Made by a program: the position numbers and the translations under genes
Assembly (NCBI GenBank): GCA_019116045.1
Contig: DXCK01000124.1
Location: 1 to 52,461 of the forward strand
DNA: 52,461 nucleotides
Source: Candidatus Bacteroides merdipullorum
Lineage (GTDB): Bacteria > Bacteroidota > Bacteroidia > Bacteroidales > Bacteroidaceae
Direction: 5' to 3'
Notes under the pieces: generated by a model
The model's database searches: none
What the model was told of the DNA's origin: nothing
What the model saw: the letters and a program-made list of their open reading frames with translations, nothing else
Part shown: one piece after another, positions 32,072 to 41,053 of the stretch
How positions within the stretch are numbered: position 1 is the stretch's first letter
Layout: each line of letters begins with the position of its first letter

Positions 32072-32117
32072 AAGCTCCGTTTCTCCGTTCACCAAGTTGC
32101 ACGGAGAGACGGAGCTT
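32072..32117 (+). terminator. intrinsic terminator after lgt
   Basis: AAGCTCCGT at 32072-32080 plus CTCCGT pairs with ACGGAG and ACGGAGCTT ending at 32117, an almost perfect long stem with a 12-nt loop, followed by a T-rich tract. It isolates the mannan PUL from upstream genes. Confidence 0.85.
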
Positions 32118-32126
32118 TCTTCTTTT

Positions 32127-32204
32127 TGTACGATTCCCTGCCAAAATTGTATTAAAACAGTCCTTATGGCAAAAACTAACACAAAAATGGCAGAGAATCG
32201 TACA
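32127..32204. promoter_or_regulatory. long inverted repeat at the PUL promoter, possible operator
   Basis: TGTACGATTCCCTGCCA at 32127-32143 is matched in reverse complement by 32188-32204 with 16 of 17 bases, and the match extends inward to about 24 bp per arm with 20 matches. The right arm ends about 20 bp before a -7-like TATCTTCG box at 32226, so a bound protein would touch the -33 region. It could be an operator of a dimeric regulator, or a hairpin. No similar pair was found elsewhere in the window. Confidence 0.5.
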
Positions 32205-32225
32205 CATATTTCAGCACTATGCACT

Positions 32226-32233
32226 TATCTTCG
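32226..32233 (+). promoter_or_regulatory. -7-like box before the first GH76 gene
   Basis: TATCTTCG matches TAnnTTTG except at one position, 34 bp before the ATG at 32268. The weak match fits an activator-dependent PUL promoter. Confidence 0.4.
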
Positions 32234-32267
32234 CAAACAAAAAAACGAATAAGAAACACACAAAGAC

Positions 32268-33485
32268 ATGCTCATGAAAAACTTTTTAATGACACTATCC
32301 GCGACTGCATGCGTCGCCATCACCCTGACCACTGCCTGCCAACCGAAACCGGCTGCCCAGAACCCGGAGTTGTCCAGAGCCGCACAAACACTTGATTCGC
32401 TATATACACATTACTCGGTGGAAGGCTCCTGTCTGCTGCGCGAGAATTACCCCTCAGGATTCGGTGACTACACCGCCACCTACCTGGCCACGCAGCCGAC
32501 AGGAGGCCCCAACCCGTTCTCGTACCTGTGGCCCTACTCGGGAAGCTTCTCGGCAGTGAACGCCCTGCTGGAAGCCACCGGCGACAGCCGCTACAAAGAC
32601 TTGCTGGAACAACGCGTTCTGCCTGGTATAGAAGAATACCACGATACGCGCCGTTCACCCGAAGCCTACGCCTCGTACATCAACACCGCCCCGCAGTCCG
32701 ACCGCTTCTACGATGACAACATCTGGCTGGGCATCGACTTCACCGACCTTTACGCGCAATGCCCGGACGAAAAGAAGTACTTGCAAAAGGCGCAAACCAT
32801 CTGGAAGTTCATCGAAAGCGGTATGGATGAGCAACTGGGCGGAGGCATCTACTGGTGCGAGCAAAAGAAAGAATCCAAAAACACCTGTTCCAACGCGCCG
32901 GCCTCGGTCTTTGCTCTGAAACTGTTCCGCGCCACACAAGACAGCAGCTACCTGGCACAAGGGAAAGCACTGTATGAGTGGACGCAAACACACCTGCAGG
33001 ACACAACGGATTACCTGTATTTTGACAACATGGCCCTGGACGGGAAAATAGGCTACGCCAAATTCGCCTACAACAGCGGGCAGATGATGCAGGCAGCCGC
33101 CCTGCTCCACCAGATTACCGGCCAGCCAAAATATCTGACTGACGCCCAAAACCTGGCAAAAGCCTGCTATAATTACTTCTTCTGCGAATACACCCCGGAA
33201 GGCGGGCAACCCTTCCGCTTACTGAAGAAAGGCGACGTATGGTTCACAGCCGTCATGCTGCGCGGCTTTATCGAGCTCTGGAAAACCGACCACAACCCAG
33301 AATACCTCGCCGCCTTCCGCCAAAGCCTGGACTATGCCTGGAACCATGCACGAGACGAGCAAGGCCTGTTCAACACCGACTTCAGCGGCAAAACAAAAGA
33401 TAACCGCAAATGGGTGCTTACCCAAGCAGCAATGGTGGAAATGTACGCGCGGCTGGGCGAGATTACGCAAGAAAAAGTTCTTTAA
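32268..33485 (+). CDS. GH76 endo-alpha-1,6-mannanase, lipoprotein
   Basis: A 405-residue (alpha/alpha)6-barrel enzyme of family GH76, which cuts the alpha-1,6-mannan backbone. The hallmark adjacent aspartates are D149-D150 in F-Y-D-D-N-I-W. Other family features are G-G-G-I-Y-W near 189 and A-Y-N-S-G-Q-M near 267. The N-terminus is a lipoprotein signal ending T-T-A-C with C24 (or C22 if the in-frame ATG at 32274 is used, which is equally plausible). The residues after Cys (Q-P-K-P) lack the acidic run of surface-exported Bacteroides lipoproteins, so it may face the periplasm. It is the first gene of the PUL, followed by GH125 after 86 bp. Confidence 0.92.
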   Translation: MLMKNFLMTLSATACVAITLTTACQPKPAAQNPELSRAAQTLDSLYTHYSVEGSCLLRENYPSGFGDYTATYLATQPTGGPNPFSYLWPYSGSFSAVNALLEATGDSRYKDLLEQRVLPGIEEYHDTRRSPEAYASYINTAPQSDRFYDDNIWLGIDFTDLYAQCPDEKKYLQKAQTIWKFIESGMDEQLGGGIYWCEQKKESKNTCSNAPASVFALKLFRATQDSSYLAQGKALYEWTQTHLQDTTDYLYFDNMALDGKIGYAKFAYNSGQMMQAAALLHQITGQPKYLTDAQNLAKACYNYFFCEYTPEGGQPFRLLKKGDVWFTAVMLRGFIELWKTDHNPEYLAAFRQSLDYAWNHARDEQGLFNTDFSGKTKDNRKWVLTQAAMVEMYARLGEITQEKVL

Positions 33486-33571
33486 AAACAGTCCCGTTTC
33501 TTCCCAACAAGGCTAATTCCCTTCCGGAGAAGAAACACACCAATCAAAAACAATAATTAAACATACATAGA

Positions 33572-35032
33572 ATGAAAAAATCCTTTAGTCTGCTCGGCCT
33601 GGCCCTGCTCTGCCTGCCGAACGGTGTGAAAGCCACCGAACTGGTCTTGAAACAAGACAACACCGCAGTTGTAAACCACGCACAACAGACAGCGGCTTAC
33701 AAAACGAACCGACCGGCGGTGAAAGACCGCCTGTATGTCTCGCCTGCCGTCGAAGCAGAAATCAAACGAGTCAAACAGATGCTCACCAACCCCAAACTGG
33801 CCTGGATGTTCGAAAACTGCTTCCCCAACACATTGGACACGACCATACACTACCGCGAACGCAACGGAAAGCCGGACACCTTCGTCTACACCGGCGACAT
33901 CCACGCCATGTGGCTGCGCGATTCGGGTGCACAAGTCTGGCCCTACGTCCAACTGGCCAACCAAGACCCTGAACTGAAACGAATGCTCGAAGGCGTCATC
34001 CGCCGCCAGTTCCTCTGCATCAACATCGACCCCTATGCCAACGGCTACAACGACGGCCCCACAGGAGGCGAATGGATGACAGACGGCACCGACATGAAGC
34101 CCGAGCTGCATGAACGCAAATGGGAGATTGACTCGCTGTGCTACCCCCTGCGCCTGGCCTACCAGTATTGGAAAGTGACGGGCGACGTCAGCGTTTTCGA
34201 CGCCGACTGGATACAAGCCATCACCAATATCCTGAAGACCTTCAAAGAGCAGCAACGCAAAGATGGCGTAGGGCCCTACCGTTTCACGCGAAAAACCGAA
34301 CGAGCCCTCGATACGCTGAACAACGATGGCCTGGGCGCTCCGGTCAATCCCGTGGGCCTCATCGTATCCTCTTTCCGCCCCTCGGACGACGCCACCACCT
34401 TCCAGTTCCTCGTGCCCTCCAACTTCTTCGCCGTCACCTCGCTGCGCAAAGCTGCCGAAATTCTGACCGAAGTAAACAAAGACAAGAAACTTGCCCAAGA
34501 ATGTACCGCCCTGGCCGATGAAGTAGAAGCCGCCCTCAAGAAATACGCCGTCTACCAACATCCTGAGTTCGGCCCCATCTACGCTTTCGAAGTCGACGGT
34601 TTCGGAAACCACATGCTGATGGACGACGCCAACGTCCCCAGCCTCTTGGCCATGCCCTATCTGGGCGACGTAGACATCAACGACCCCATTTACCAGAACA
34701 CCCGCCGTTTCGTGTGGAGCAAAAGCAACCCTTATTTCTTCAAAGGAACAGCCGGCGAAGGCATAGGCGGTCCCCACATAGGTTACGATATGATCTGGCC
34801 CATGAGCATCATGATGAAAGCCTTCACCAGCCAGGATGACGAAGAGATAAAATGGTGTATCCGCACCCTGATGAACACCGATGCAGGCACCGGATTCATG
34901 CACGAATCCTTCCACAAGGACAATCCTGCCAAGTTTACCCGTGCCTGGTTCGCCTGGCAAAACACACTCTTCGGCGAACTCATACTGAAACTCGTCAACG
35001 AAGGAAAAGTAGACTTATTAAACAATCTGTAA
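33572..35032 (+). CDS. GH125 exo-alpha-1,6-mannosidase
   Basis: A 486-residue enzyme of family GH125, an inverting exo-alpha-1,6-mannosidase that finishes the backbone oligosaccharides in the periplasm. A signal peptide spans about residues 1-21 (V-K-A before T22). Family signatures are T-G-D-I-H-A-M-W-L-R-D-S-G near 108-120, a D-P-Y-A-N-G-Y-N near 155, and the long G-P-H-I-G-Y-D-M-I-W-P-M-S near 405, with the aromatic-acidic cleft residues expected. The protein is almost full family length. GH125 next to GH76 and GH92 is the classic combination of Bacteroides alpha-mannan loci. It is followed 18 bp later by a GDSL/SGNH hydrolase. Confidence 0.94.
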   Translation: MKKSFSLLGLALLCLPNGVKATELVLKQDNTAVVNHAQQTAAYKTNRPAVKDRLYVSPAVEAEIKRVKQMLTNPKLAWMFENCFPNTLDTTIHYRERNGKPDTFVYTGDIHAMWLRDSGAQVWPYVQLANQDPELKRMLEGVIRRQFLCINIDPYANGYNDGPTGGEWMTDGTDMKPELHERKWEIDSLCYPLRLAYQYWKVTGDVSVFDADWIQAITNILKTFKEQQRKDGVGPYRFTRKTERALDTLNNDGLGAPVNPVGLIVSSFRPSDDATTFQFLVPSNFFAVTSLRKAAEILTEVNKDKKLAQECTALADEVEAALKKYAVYQHPEFGPIYAFEVDGFGNHMLMDDANVPSLLAMPYLGDVDINDPIYQNTRRFVWSKSNPYFFKGTAGEGIGGPHIGYDMIWPMSIMMKAFTSQDDEEIKWCIRTLMNTDAGTGFMHESFHKDNPAKFTRAWFAWQNTLFGELILKLVNEGKVDLLNNL

Positions 35033-35050
35033 AACACTTCATCAAAGACC

Positions 35051-35752
35051 ATGAAAAAGAATTCATCGCATTATATCTGCCTCGTCCTCCTCTGCCTGTG
35101 CTTCGCATGGGCAGAAGGGCAGGCCCAAAACATAGAATGGGCCGGGCTGCAACGCTATGCCCAGGCCAACAAAGAACTGCCCCAACCCGGCAAGAAAGAG
35201 AAACGCGTCGTATTCATGGGCAACTCCATCACAGAATGGTGGGTAAGCCAACGCCCCTCCTTCTTCACGGACAACAACTACATCGGCCGCGGCATAGGTG
35301 GACAGACTTCCTATCAATTCCTGCTCCGCTTTCGCGAAGACGTCATCAACCTCTCGCCCCAGTTAGTAGTCATCAACGCAGGCACCAACGACATAGCCGA
35401 AAACGCAGGTCCCTACAACGAAGACTATACGTTCGGCAACATCCTGTCGATGGTCGAACTGGCACAAGCACACAAGATAAAAGTCATACTCACCTCGACC
35501 CTGCCTGCCGCCGCCTTCGGTTGGAATCCCCGCGTCAAAGACGCCGCTGCCAAGATAGCCGCGCTGAATGTCCGAGTCAAAAAGTATGCAGAAGAGCATG
35601 ACATTCCCTATGTGGACTACTATCAGGAAATGGTTTTCGGAGACAAGAAAGCCCTGAACCCCGCCTATACCCAAGACGGTGTACACCCCACAGCAGAAGG
35701 ATACAAGGTAATGGAAAGATTGATAAAGCCTGTCATCGAACAGGTTTTATAA
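35051..35752 (+). CDS. SGNH/GDSL hydrolase, exported esterase
   Basis: A 233-residue exported esterase with a signal peptide ending near A-E-G-Q-A-Q (residues 1-26). The four SGNH blocks are clear: G-N-S-I-T with nucleophile S59, G-I-G-G-Q (oxyanion Gly) near 78, G-T-N-D (oxyanion Asn) near 118, and D-G-V-H-P near 217 with the catalytic Asp and His. Such enzymes remove acetyl or other acyl groups from glycans, or act as lipases. The family is used in PULs as carbohydrate esterase. It lies between GH125 (18 bp upstream) and the susC leader. Its exact substrate is unknown; in this locus removal of acyl groups from mannan is the simplest idea. Confidence 0.9.
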   Translation: MKKNSSHYICLVLLCLCFAWAEGQAQNIEWAGLQRYAQANKELPQPGKKEKRVVFMGNSITEWWVSQRPSFFTDNNYIGRGIGGQTSYQFLLRFREDVINLSPQLVVINAGTNDIAENAGPYNEDYTFGNILSMVELAQAHKIKVILTSTLPAAAFGWNPRVKDAAAKIAALNVRVKKYAEEHDIPYVDYYQEMVFGDKKALNPAYTQDGVHPTAEGYKVMERLIKPVIEQVL

Positions 35753-35805
35753 CCGTAACAAAAATCATTGTACAGTTTTTAACATCTCCGTTTCATTGAA
35801 ATGGG

Positions 35806-35874
35806 ATAAACTTTTTTATAATAAAAGGCACCAAACGTTACGAAATTCTAATAAAGAATTAACAAAAAGTTTAT
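35806..35874 (+). promoter_or_regulatory. inverted repeat in the susC leader
   Basis: ATAAACTTTTT at 35806-35816 and AAAAAGTTTAT at 35864-35874 are perfect 11-bp arms, enclosing AATTC/GAATT pairs. The 155-bp gap before susC (35753-35907) is AT-rich and has this structure but no clear TAnnTTTG box. It could be a promoter operator, or a leader RNA fold controlling susC level relative to the upstream genes. Confidence 0.4.
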
Positions 35875-35907
35875 TACTAATTTATCTCAAACTTCAAAAT
35901 TACTCTA

Positions 35908-38900
35908 ATGAGCATGAAAAATGAACATCGTTTCAGGAAAGCATGGTGGTTGAAATATCCGCTATTATGCTTATTGGCTTATCCAATGCCAAGTATGGCC
36001 GATGAAAACGTATCGGCAGGGCAAGAACTGACAAACATTGTCGGTAACACTACAAATACAAACTTTGACGTTCAGCAAAGCAAAAGAACAAGAACCTTGG
36101 TAGGTACCATCGTAGATGATGCCGACGGAACGCCCATCATCGGTGCGAGCATCAAGATTAAAGATACCACAAGCGGAGTAGTCAGTGACGTGAACGGCCA
36201 CTTCTCATTGTCCATCCCCGCAGGAGAAAGCATGACGATAGAAATCAGCTACATCGGCTACAAAACCCAAAGTTTCTACGTGACTGACCAAGGTGAACTG
36301 AACGTACGCATGGTCAGCGACAACGAAATGCTGAGTGAAGTCGTTGTTGTTGGTGCTGGTACGCAGAAAAAGATCTCTGTGACAGGTGCCATCACTTCGG
36401 TAGAAGGCTCTGTATTACGTGCTCCCAGTTCTTCTCTGACCAACAGCATTGCCGGTAAACTGGCCGGTGTAATGTCTTTCGCCAACAGTGGTGAACCCGG
36501 TTCGACCTCTTCCTTCTACATCCGCGGTATCAGCACCTTCGGCGGTGTGGCTACGCCTCTCATCCTGTTGGACGGAGTGGAAATCTCGGCAGCCGACCTT
36601 GACCGCATCCCCGCTGAGACAATCGCCAGTTTTTCTGTCTTGAAGGATGCCTCGGCCACAGCCATCTACGGTGCGCGCGGTGCCAACGGCGTCATGCTGG
36701 TTACCACGAAAGACGGTGAAATCAACCAGCGTGCCAAGGTGAATGTGACGGTAGAAGCTTCACTGACCCAACCGGTCAACATGGTAGAGTTCGTAGACGG
36801 CGGCCGCTGGATGGAGATCTACAACGAAGCCTCTATGGCACGCGGTGGTTCTGCCCGTTATACGCAGGAAGACATTGACCTGACGCGCAGCGGTCAATAC
36901 CCTTATCGCTATCCGAATGTAGATTGGTACGACGTAATGTTCAAGAATCATACTTGGAACGAACGCGCCAACGTAAACGTATCGGGCGGTGGTTCTAAAA
37001 TCACGTACTACATGAGCATCCAGGCCAACCACGATACCGGTATGCTGAATGCGCCCAAAACGTACTCTTACGACACCAACATCAACCGTTGGAACTACAT
37101 CTTCCAAAATAACCTGAAGTACAACCTGACTCCTTCTACGAAGGTCGGCCTGCGCATGAACGCCCAAATCGGTAAGCTGAAAGGCCCTAACTATTCTACC
37201 AGCGACCTTTGGGGCTATGCACGCGATGTAGCACCCGTTTTGTTCCCCGCTACCTATCCGGCACAACCGGGAGACACGCACATCCGTTTCGGTAACGATA
37301 TTATCTCCGGTAACGAAAGATATACGAATCCTTACGCGGAAATGCTCAAGGAATACAAAGAAGAGAACTACAACACGTTGAACACGGTGCTGGATATCGA
37401 ACAAAAACTGGACTTCATTACCGAAGGTCTTAAGTTAACGGCATTGGTCAACTTCAAGAACTGGTCATCGCACAGCTTCACCAGAAAAATTGACCCGTAC
37501 TATTACCGCATGATAACCGATACCTGGAACCCTGATGACCCCAACAACTTCGAGCTGGAACGCATCACCGACTCCGGTACGGATTACATCACAGAAACTA
37601 ACAATCCTTACTCTTCCAACAGCGAGTTCTATTTCGACGCACGTCTGGATTATAGCCGTTCTTTCGGAGACCACAACGTATCCGGAATGTTGATGTACAT
37701 GCAACGCGAAAAACGCGAAAGCATCCGCCCCAACCGTTTGCAAGGATTCTCCGGCCGCTTCACTTACGACTATAAGCACAAGTATCTGGTTGAATTCAAC
37801 TTCGGTTACAACGGTTCTGAACGCCTGGCCAAAGGAGACCGCTTCGAGTTCTTCCCTGCCGCGTCGCTCGGTTGGACCATCAGTGAAGAAGATTTCTGGA
37901 AACCGCTGAAAGATTATGTAAGCTACTTCAAAATCCGTGGTTCTTACGGTGTGGTAGGTAGTGACCAGATGGATGATGACGCCGGACATTACCTTTACCT
38001 CGACAATGTGAACTTGAGCGGCGGCGGTTTCCACACCGGCTATGACGGAGAGTTCTATTATAACGGCCCCGGTTTCGGACAATTCGGTATCGAAGGTGCC
38101 TGCTGGGAACGTGTCAACAAACTGGACATCGGTGTTGACCTGGAATTGTTCAAGCAGTTGAATATCACCCTCGACTACTTCTACGACCACCGTCACCGCA
38201 TCTTGATGTCGCGCGGTTCATGGCCTAACATGCTCGGCTATTGGGGTACCCGTCCTTGGAGCAACATCGGTAAGGTAGACAACCGAGGCGTAGAATTTAG
38301 CATCAACTGGCACAAAGAAATCATCAAGGACTTGGTGATGGAACTGAGAGGTAACTTCACATACAACAAGAACGAATTCGTTTATTACGACGAGCCGAAC
38401 TACGAAGCTGTATGGAAACGCAAAATCGGACAACCGCTCAGTAACTCTTGGGGTTACGTGGCCGAAGGCTACTTCAAGGACCAGGCAGACATCGACAACC
38501 ATGCCGACCAGACCGGACTGGGCAGCCAGGTAAGACCGGGTGACATCAAATACCGCGACATCAACGGCGATGGCACCATCAACAGCGACGACCAAGTCAT
38601 GTTGTCTCCTTTCGGCTCTACTCCACGCATACAATACGGTGTAGGCTTGAACATGGTCTACAAGAAACTGGATTTCGGCATCTTCTTCAACGGTTCTGCC
38701 CAACGGAAGATTATGATCAACAATACCATCACCGCTTTCGGAACCCGTAACAACAACGTCATGAAATGGATTGCCGACGACCACTGGTCGGAAGATAATC
38801 CCAATCCCAATGCAGCTCACCCCCGTTTAGGTTTGATAGCTTCTGACATCAGCAACAACACCCAGGCAAGCAGCCATTGGCTTCGCAACGGTAACTTCAT

Positions 38901-39069
38901 CCGCCTCAAAACGCTGGAAGTGGGATATACGTTCCCCTATTGCCGCGTCTACCTCAGTGGAGACAATCTGGCAGTCTGGAGCCCCTTCAAGCTGTGGGAT
39001 CCCGAACTCAACTGGAATATATATCCGCTGCAACGCACCTTCAACATAGGCGTACAACTCAATTTCTAA
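35908..39069 (+). CDS. SusC/RagA-type TonB-dependent outer membrane transporter
   Basis: A 1053-residue outer membrane importer for oligosaccharides. After a signal peptide (about residues 1-31, ending P-S-M-A) comes a short linker, then a CarboxypepD_reg domain with V-G-T-I-V-D-D-A-D-G-T-P-I-I-G-A near 65-80, the S-E-V-V-V-V-G-A-G TonB-region motif near 145, a plug domain (N-S-I-A-G-K-L-A-G-V near 180; I-L-L-D-G-V-E-I near 215; A-T-A-I-Y-G-A-R-G-A-N-G near 252) and a 22-strand barrel ending in aromatic N-F. Length and motif order are typical. It works with the SusD just downstream (19 bp) as a lid-and-barrel pair. The start MSM... has a second Met at residue 3. Confidence 0.96.
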   Translation: MSMKNEHRFRKAWWLKYPLLCLLAYPMPSMADENVSAGQELTNIVGNTTNTNFDVQQSKRTRTLVGTIVDDADGTPIIGASIKIKDTTSGVVSDVNGHFSLSIPAGESMTIEISYIGYKTQSFYVTDQGELNVRMVSDNEMLSEVVVVGAGTQKKISVTGAITSVEGSVLRAPSSSLTNSIAGKLAGVMSFANSGEPGSTSSFYIRGISTFGGVATPLILLDGVEISAADLDRIPAETIASFSVLKDASATAIYGARGANGVMLVTTKDGEINQRAKVNVTVEASLTQPVNMVEFVDGGRWMEIYNEASMARGGSARYTQEDIDLTRSGQYPYRYPNVDWYDVMFKNHTWNERANVNVSGGGSKITYYMSIQANHDTGMLNAPKTYSYDTNINRWNYIFQNNLKYNLTPSTKVGLRMNAQIGKLKGPNYSTSDLWGYARDVAPVLFPATYPAQPGDTHIRFGNDIISGNERYTNPYAEMLKEYKEENYNTLNTVLDIEQKLDFITEGLKLTALVNFKNWSSHSFTRKIDPYYYRMITDTWNPDDPNNFELERITDSGTDYITETNNPYSSNSEFYFDARLDYSRSFGDHNVSGMLMYMQREKRESIRPNRLQGFSGRFTYDYKHKYLVEFNFGYNGSERLAKGDRFEFFPAASLGWTISEEDFWKPLKDYVSYFKIRGSYGVVGSDQMDDDAGHYLYLDNVNLSGGGFHTGYDGEFYYNGPGFGQFGIEGACWERVNKLDIGVDLELFKQLNITLDYFYDHRHRILMSRGSWPNMLGYWGTRPWSNIGKVDNRGVEFSINWHKEIIKDLVMELRGNFTYNKNEFVYYDEPNYEAVWKRKIGQPLSNSWGYVAEGYFKDQADIDNHADQTGLGSQVRPGDIKYRDINGDGTINSDDQVMLSPFGSTPRIQYGVGLNMVYKKLDFGIFFNGSAQRKIMINNTITAFGTRNNNVMKWIADDHWSEDNPNPNAAHPRLGLIASDISNNTQASSHWLRNGNFIRLKTLEVGYTFPYCRVYLSGDNLAVWSPFKLWDPELNWNIYPLQRTFNIGVQLNF

Positions 39070-39088
39070 AACCTATAAAAGACAATAT

Positions 39089-41023
39089 ATGAAAACTTCT
39101 ATTATCAAAACATTCCTTGTCGGCAGCATACTGCCGCTAAGCATATTGGCATCGTGTGACTATCTGGATGTAGTTCCACCCGAACAGCCCACCACCGAAG
39201 ACACCATGAAAGATGCATCGGATGCCCTCGGATTCATCAGCAGTTGTTACATAGCGGTTGCCAACACGTCACCTTTTCCTTACTACACCTACGAATGGTC
39301 TACCGACGAAAGCGTAGACCCGCCTTTGTGGGAAGGGAACAATCAGAAAACGGCCTGGAACCTGTGGTCATCGACCAACGCTGGCGGTTACTGGACAGAC
39401 CTGTACAACTGCATCGGTCACTGCCACATGTTCGAAAACATCGCAGCCACAGCCCATCCCAACGGAGCCACCGAAGAAGATATGAACCGCTGGAAAGCTG
39501 AAGCTAAGTTTCTGAAAGCGTATTACCACTTCCGCCTCCTGTCCATGTACGGACCTATACCCATTGTAGACACCCGTCTGCCGCAGTCGACCATGCCGGA
39601 AGAATTTCCGGGACGCTCACACTACGACTATGTGGTAGAATACATCGTCAACAAGTTGGACGAAGCCATTCCCTACCTGCCCGCCGTGGGCGGCCCTGAA
39701 GACTGGGGACGCGCTACTTCCACCATTGCCAAAGCCCTGAAGGGAAGAGTATTGCTCTATGCTGCATCTGACCTGTGGAATGGCAGATTCCCATACAATA
39801 ATTGGGTAAATACAAATTATGAGACTCCGGGCTATGGCATGGAACTGGTCAGCCACACGTATGACCAGCAAAAATGGCAACGTGCTTTGGAAGCCAACTT
39901 GGAAGCCTTACAATATGCAGAGAATGAAGGCGAACGAAAATTGATTGACTTGGACAACCTGCCCAACACCTTATATCAGGTTCCTCTGCCTTATATTCCC
40001 GGCGTAGATACTTCTACTCCTGAAGGAGAAGAATTTGCCCGTCGCGTACTGATGTTGCGCACCATCGTCAACTCTAACGAAGACGACGGAAACACCGAGA
40101 CCATCTGGGGTATGTTCCTACAAGGTAACGACCAATGGATAAACTTTGCCCCCTGGCCCAAGCGTATCTGCCAGTACAACAACCAGTGGGTAGACGGATG
40201 GTGTGCTATCAACCCGACTCTGTACACGGCTGAACATTTCTACACCAAAGACGGATATTTACCGGAGAATGATCCCAACTTCGCAGACGAGTCCCGATGG
40301 TTCACTTCTGCCAATATCAGCGACCGCCCGGAAGTCATCAGGTTAAATGTAAACAGAGAGCCTCGCTTCTATGCTGCGCTGTCTTTCGACGGCGATGATT
40401 ATTCACCTCTGATAAAGGCAGGCGAACCTTTAAGAGTCAACTTGAGAGATGCCAATCAGCAAGGCTACAACCCTACGTTGTTCAACAGAGACTATACCGT
40501 AACCGGATATTTCAGCAAGAAATACACAAGCCCGCAGATACAAGTATCCGACGTCACAGGTACGGACAACCGGGAAAATTATGCAAAACCCCTCATCCGT
40601 CTGGCTGAGCTTTATCTGAACGTGGCCGAATGTTATGCAGCTTTGGGACAAAATGCACAAGCCATCCAGTACTTGAATCCCATCCGCAGACGTGCCGGTA
40701 TTCCCGAACTGACAGAAGAAGACATCACTAGCGAAATGACCATGATGGACTGGGTACGCAACGAACGCTTTGTCGAACTGTGGGGTGAAGGACACCGCTT
40801 CTACGACCTGCGCCGCTGGATGACAGCTCCTCAAACATTGGCTGCCAACATGCGCGAAGGCCTGAACGTAGCTGGCGCCGGAATGAATCCTTCGTTTGAA
40901 GCTCTCAACCAGCGCACAGTCATCAACCAACAATTCCAATGGGCTACCAGCATGTACTTGTGGCCTGTACCATCCGACGAAATCTACAACAACCCGCAAC
41001 TGATCCAAGCACCGGGTTATTAA
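39089..41023 (+). CDS. SusD/RagB family outer membrane glycan-binding lipoprotein
   Basis: A 644-residue surface lipoprotein that caps the SusC barrel and binds the imported mannooligosaccharides. The lipobox is I-L-A-S-C with C23. The mature part begins D-Y-L-D-V, a common start for SusD proteins. It has TPR-like helices with W-K-A-E-A-K-F-L-K-A-Y-Y-H-F-R near 135-150 and the C-terminal N-P-I-R-R-R-A-G-I-P-E-L and R-N-E-R-F-V-E-L-W-G-E-G-H-R-F-Y-D-L-R-R segments, which are the strongest SusD signatures. Length is somewhat above the usual 500-600 residues. It follows susC by 19 bp and precedes the binding lipoprotein by 30 bp, so the three form one transcript unit. Confidence 0.96.
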   Translation: MKTSIIKTFLVGSILPLSILASCDYLDVVPPEQPTTEDTMKDASDALGFISSCYIAVANTSPFPYYTYEWSTDESVDPPLWEGNNQKTAWNLWSSTNAGGYWTDLYNCIGHCHMFENIAATAHPNGATEEDMNRWKAEAKFLKAYYHFRLLSMYGPIPIVDTRLPQSTMPEEFPGRSHYDYVVEYIVNKLDEAIPYLPAVGGPEDWGRATSTIAKALKGRVLLYAASDLWNGRFPYNNWVNTNYETPGYGMELVSHTYDQQKWQRALEANLEALQYAENEGERKLIDLDNLPNTLYQVPLPYIPGVDTSTPEGEEFARRVLMLRTIVNSNEDDGNTETIWGMFLQGNDQWINFAPWPKRICQYNNQWVDGWCAINPTLYTAEHFYTKDGYLPENDPNFADESRWFTSANISDRPEVIRLNVNREPRFYAALSFDGDDYSPLIKAGEPLRVNLRDANQQGYNPTLFNRDYTVTGYFSKKYTSPQIQVSDVTGTDNRENYAKPLIRLAELYLNVAECYAALGQNAQAIQYLNPIRRRAGIPELTEEDITSEMTMMDWVRNERFVELWGEGHRFYDLRRWMTAPQTLAANMREGLNVAGAGMNPSFEALNQRTVINQQFQWATSMYLWPVPSDEIYNNPQLIQAPGY

Positions 41024-41053
41024 TCACAACCAATTGCTAAAAACTTCAAGAAG

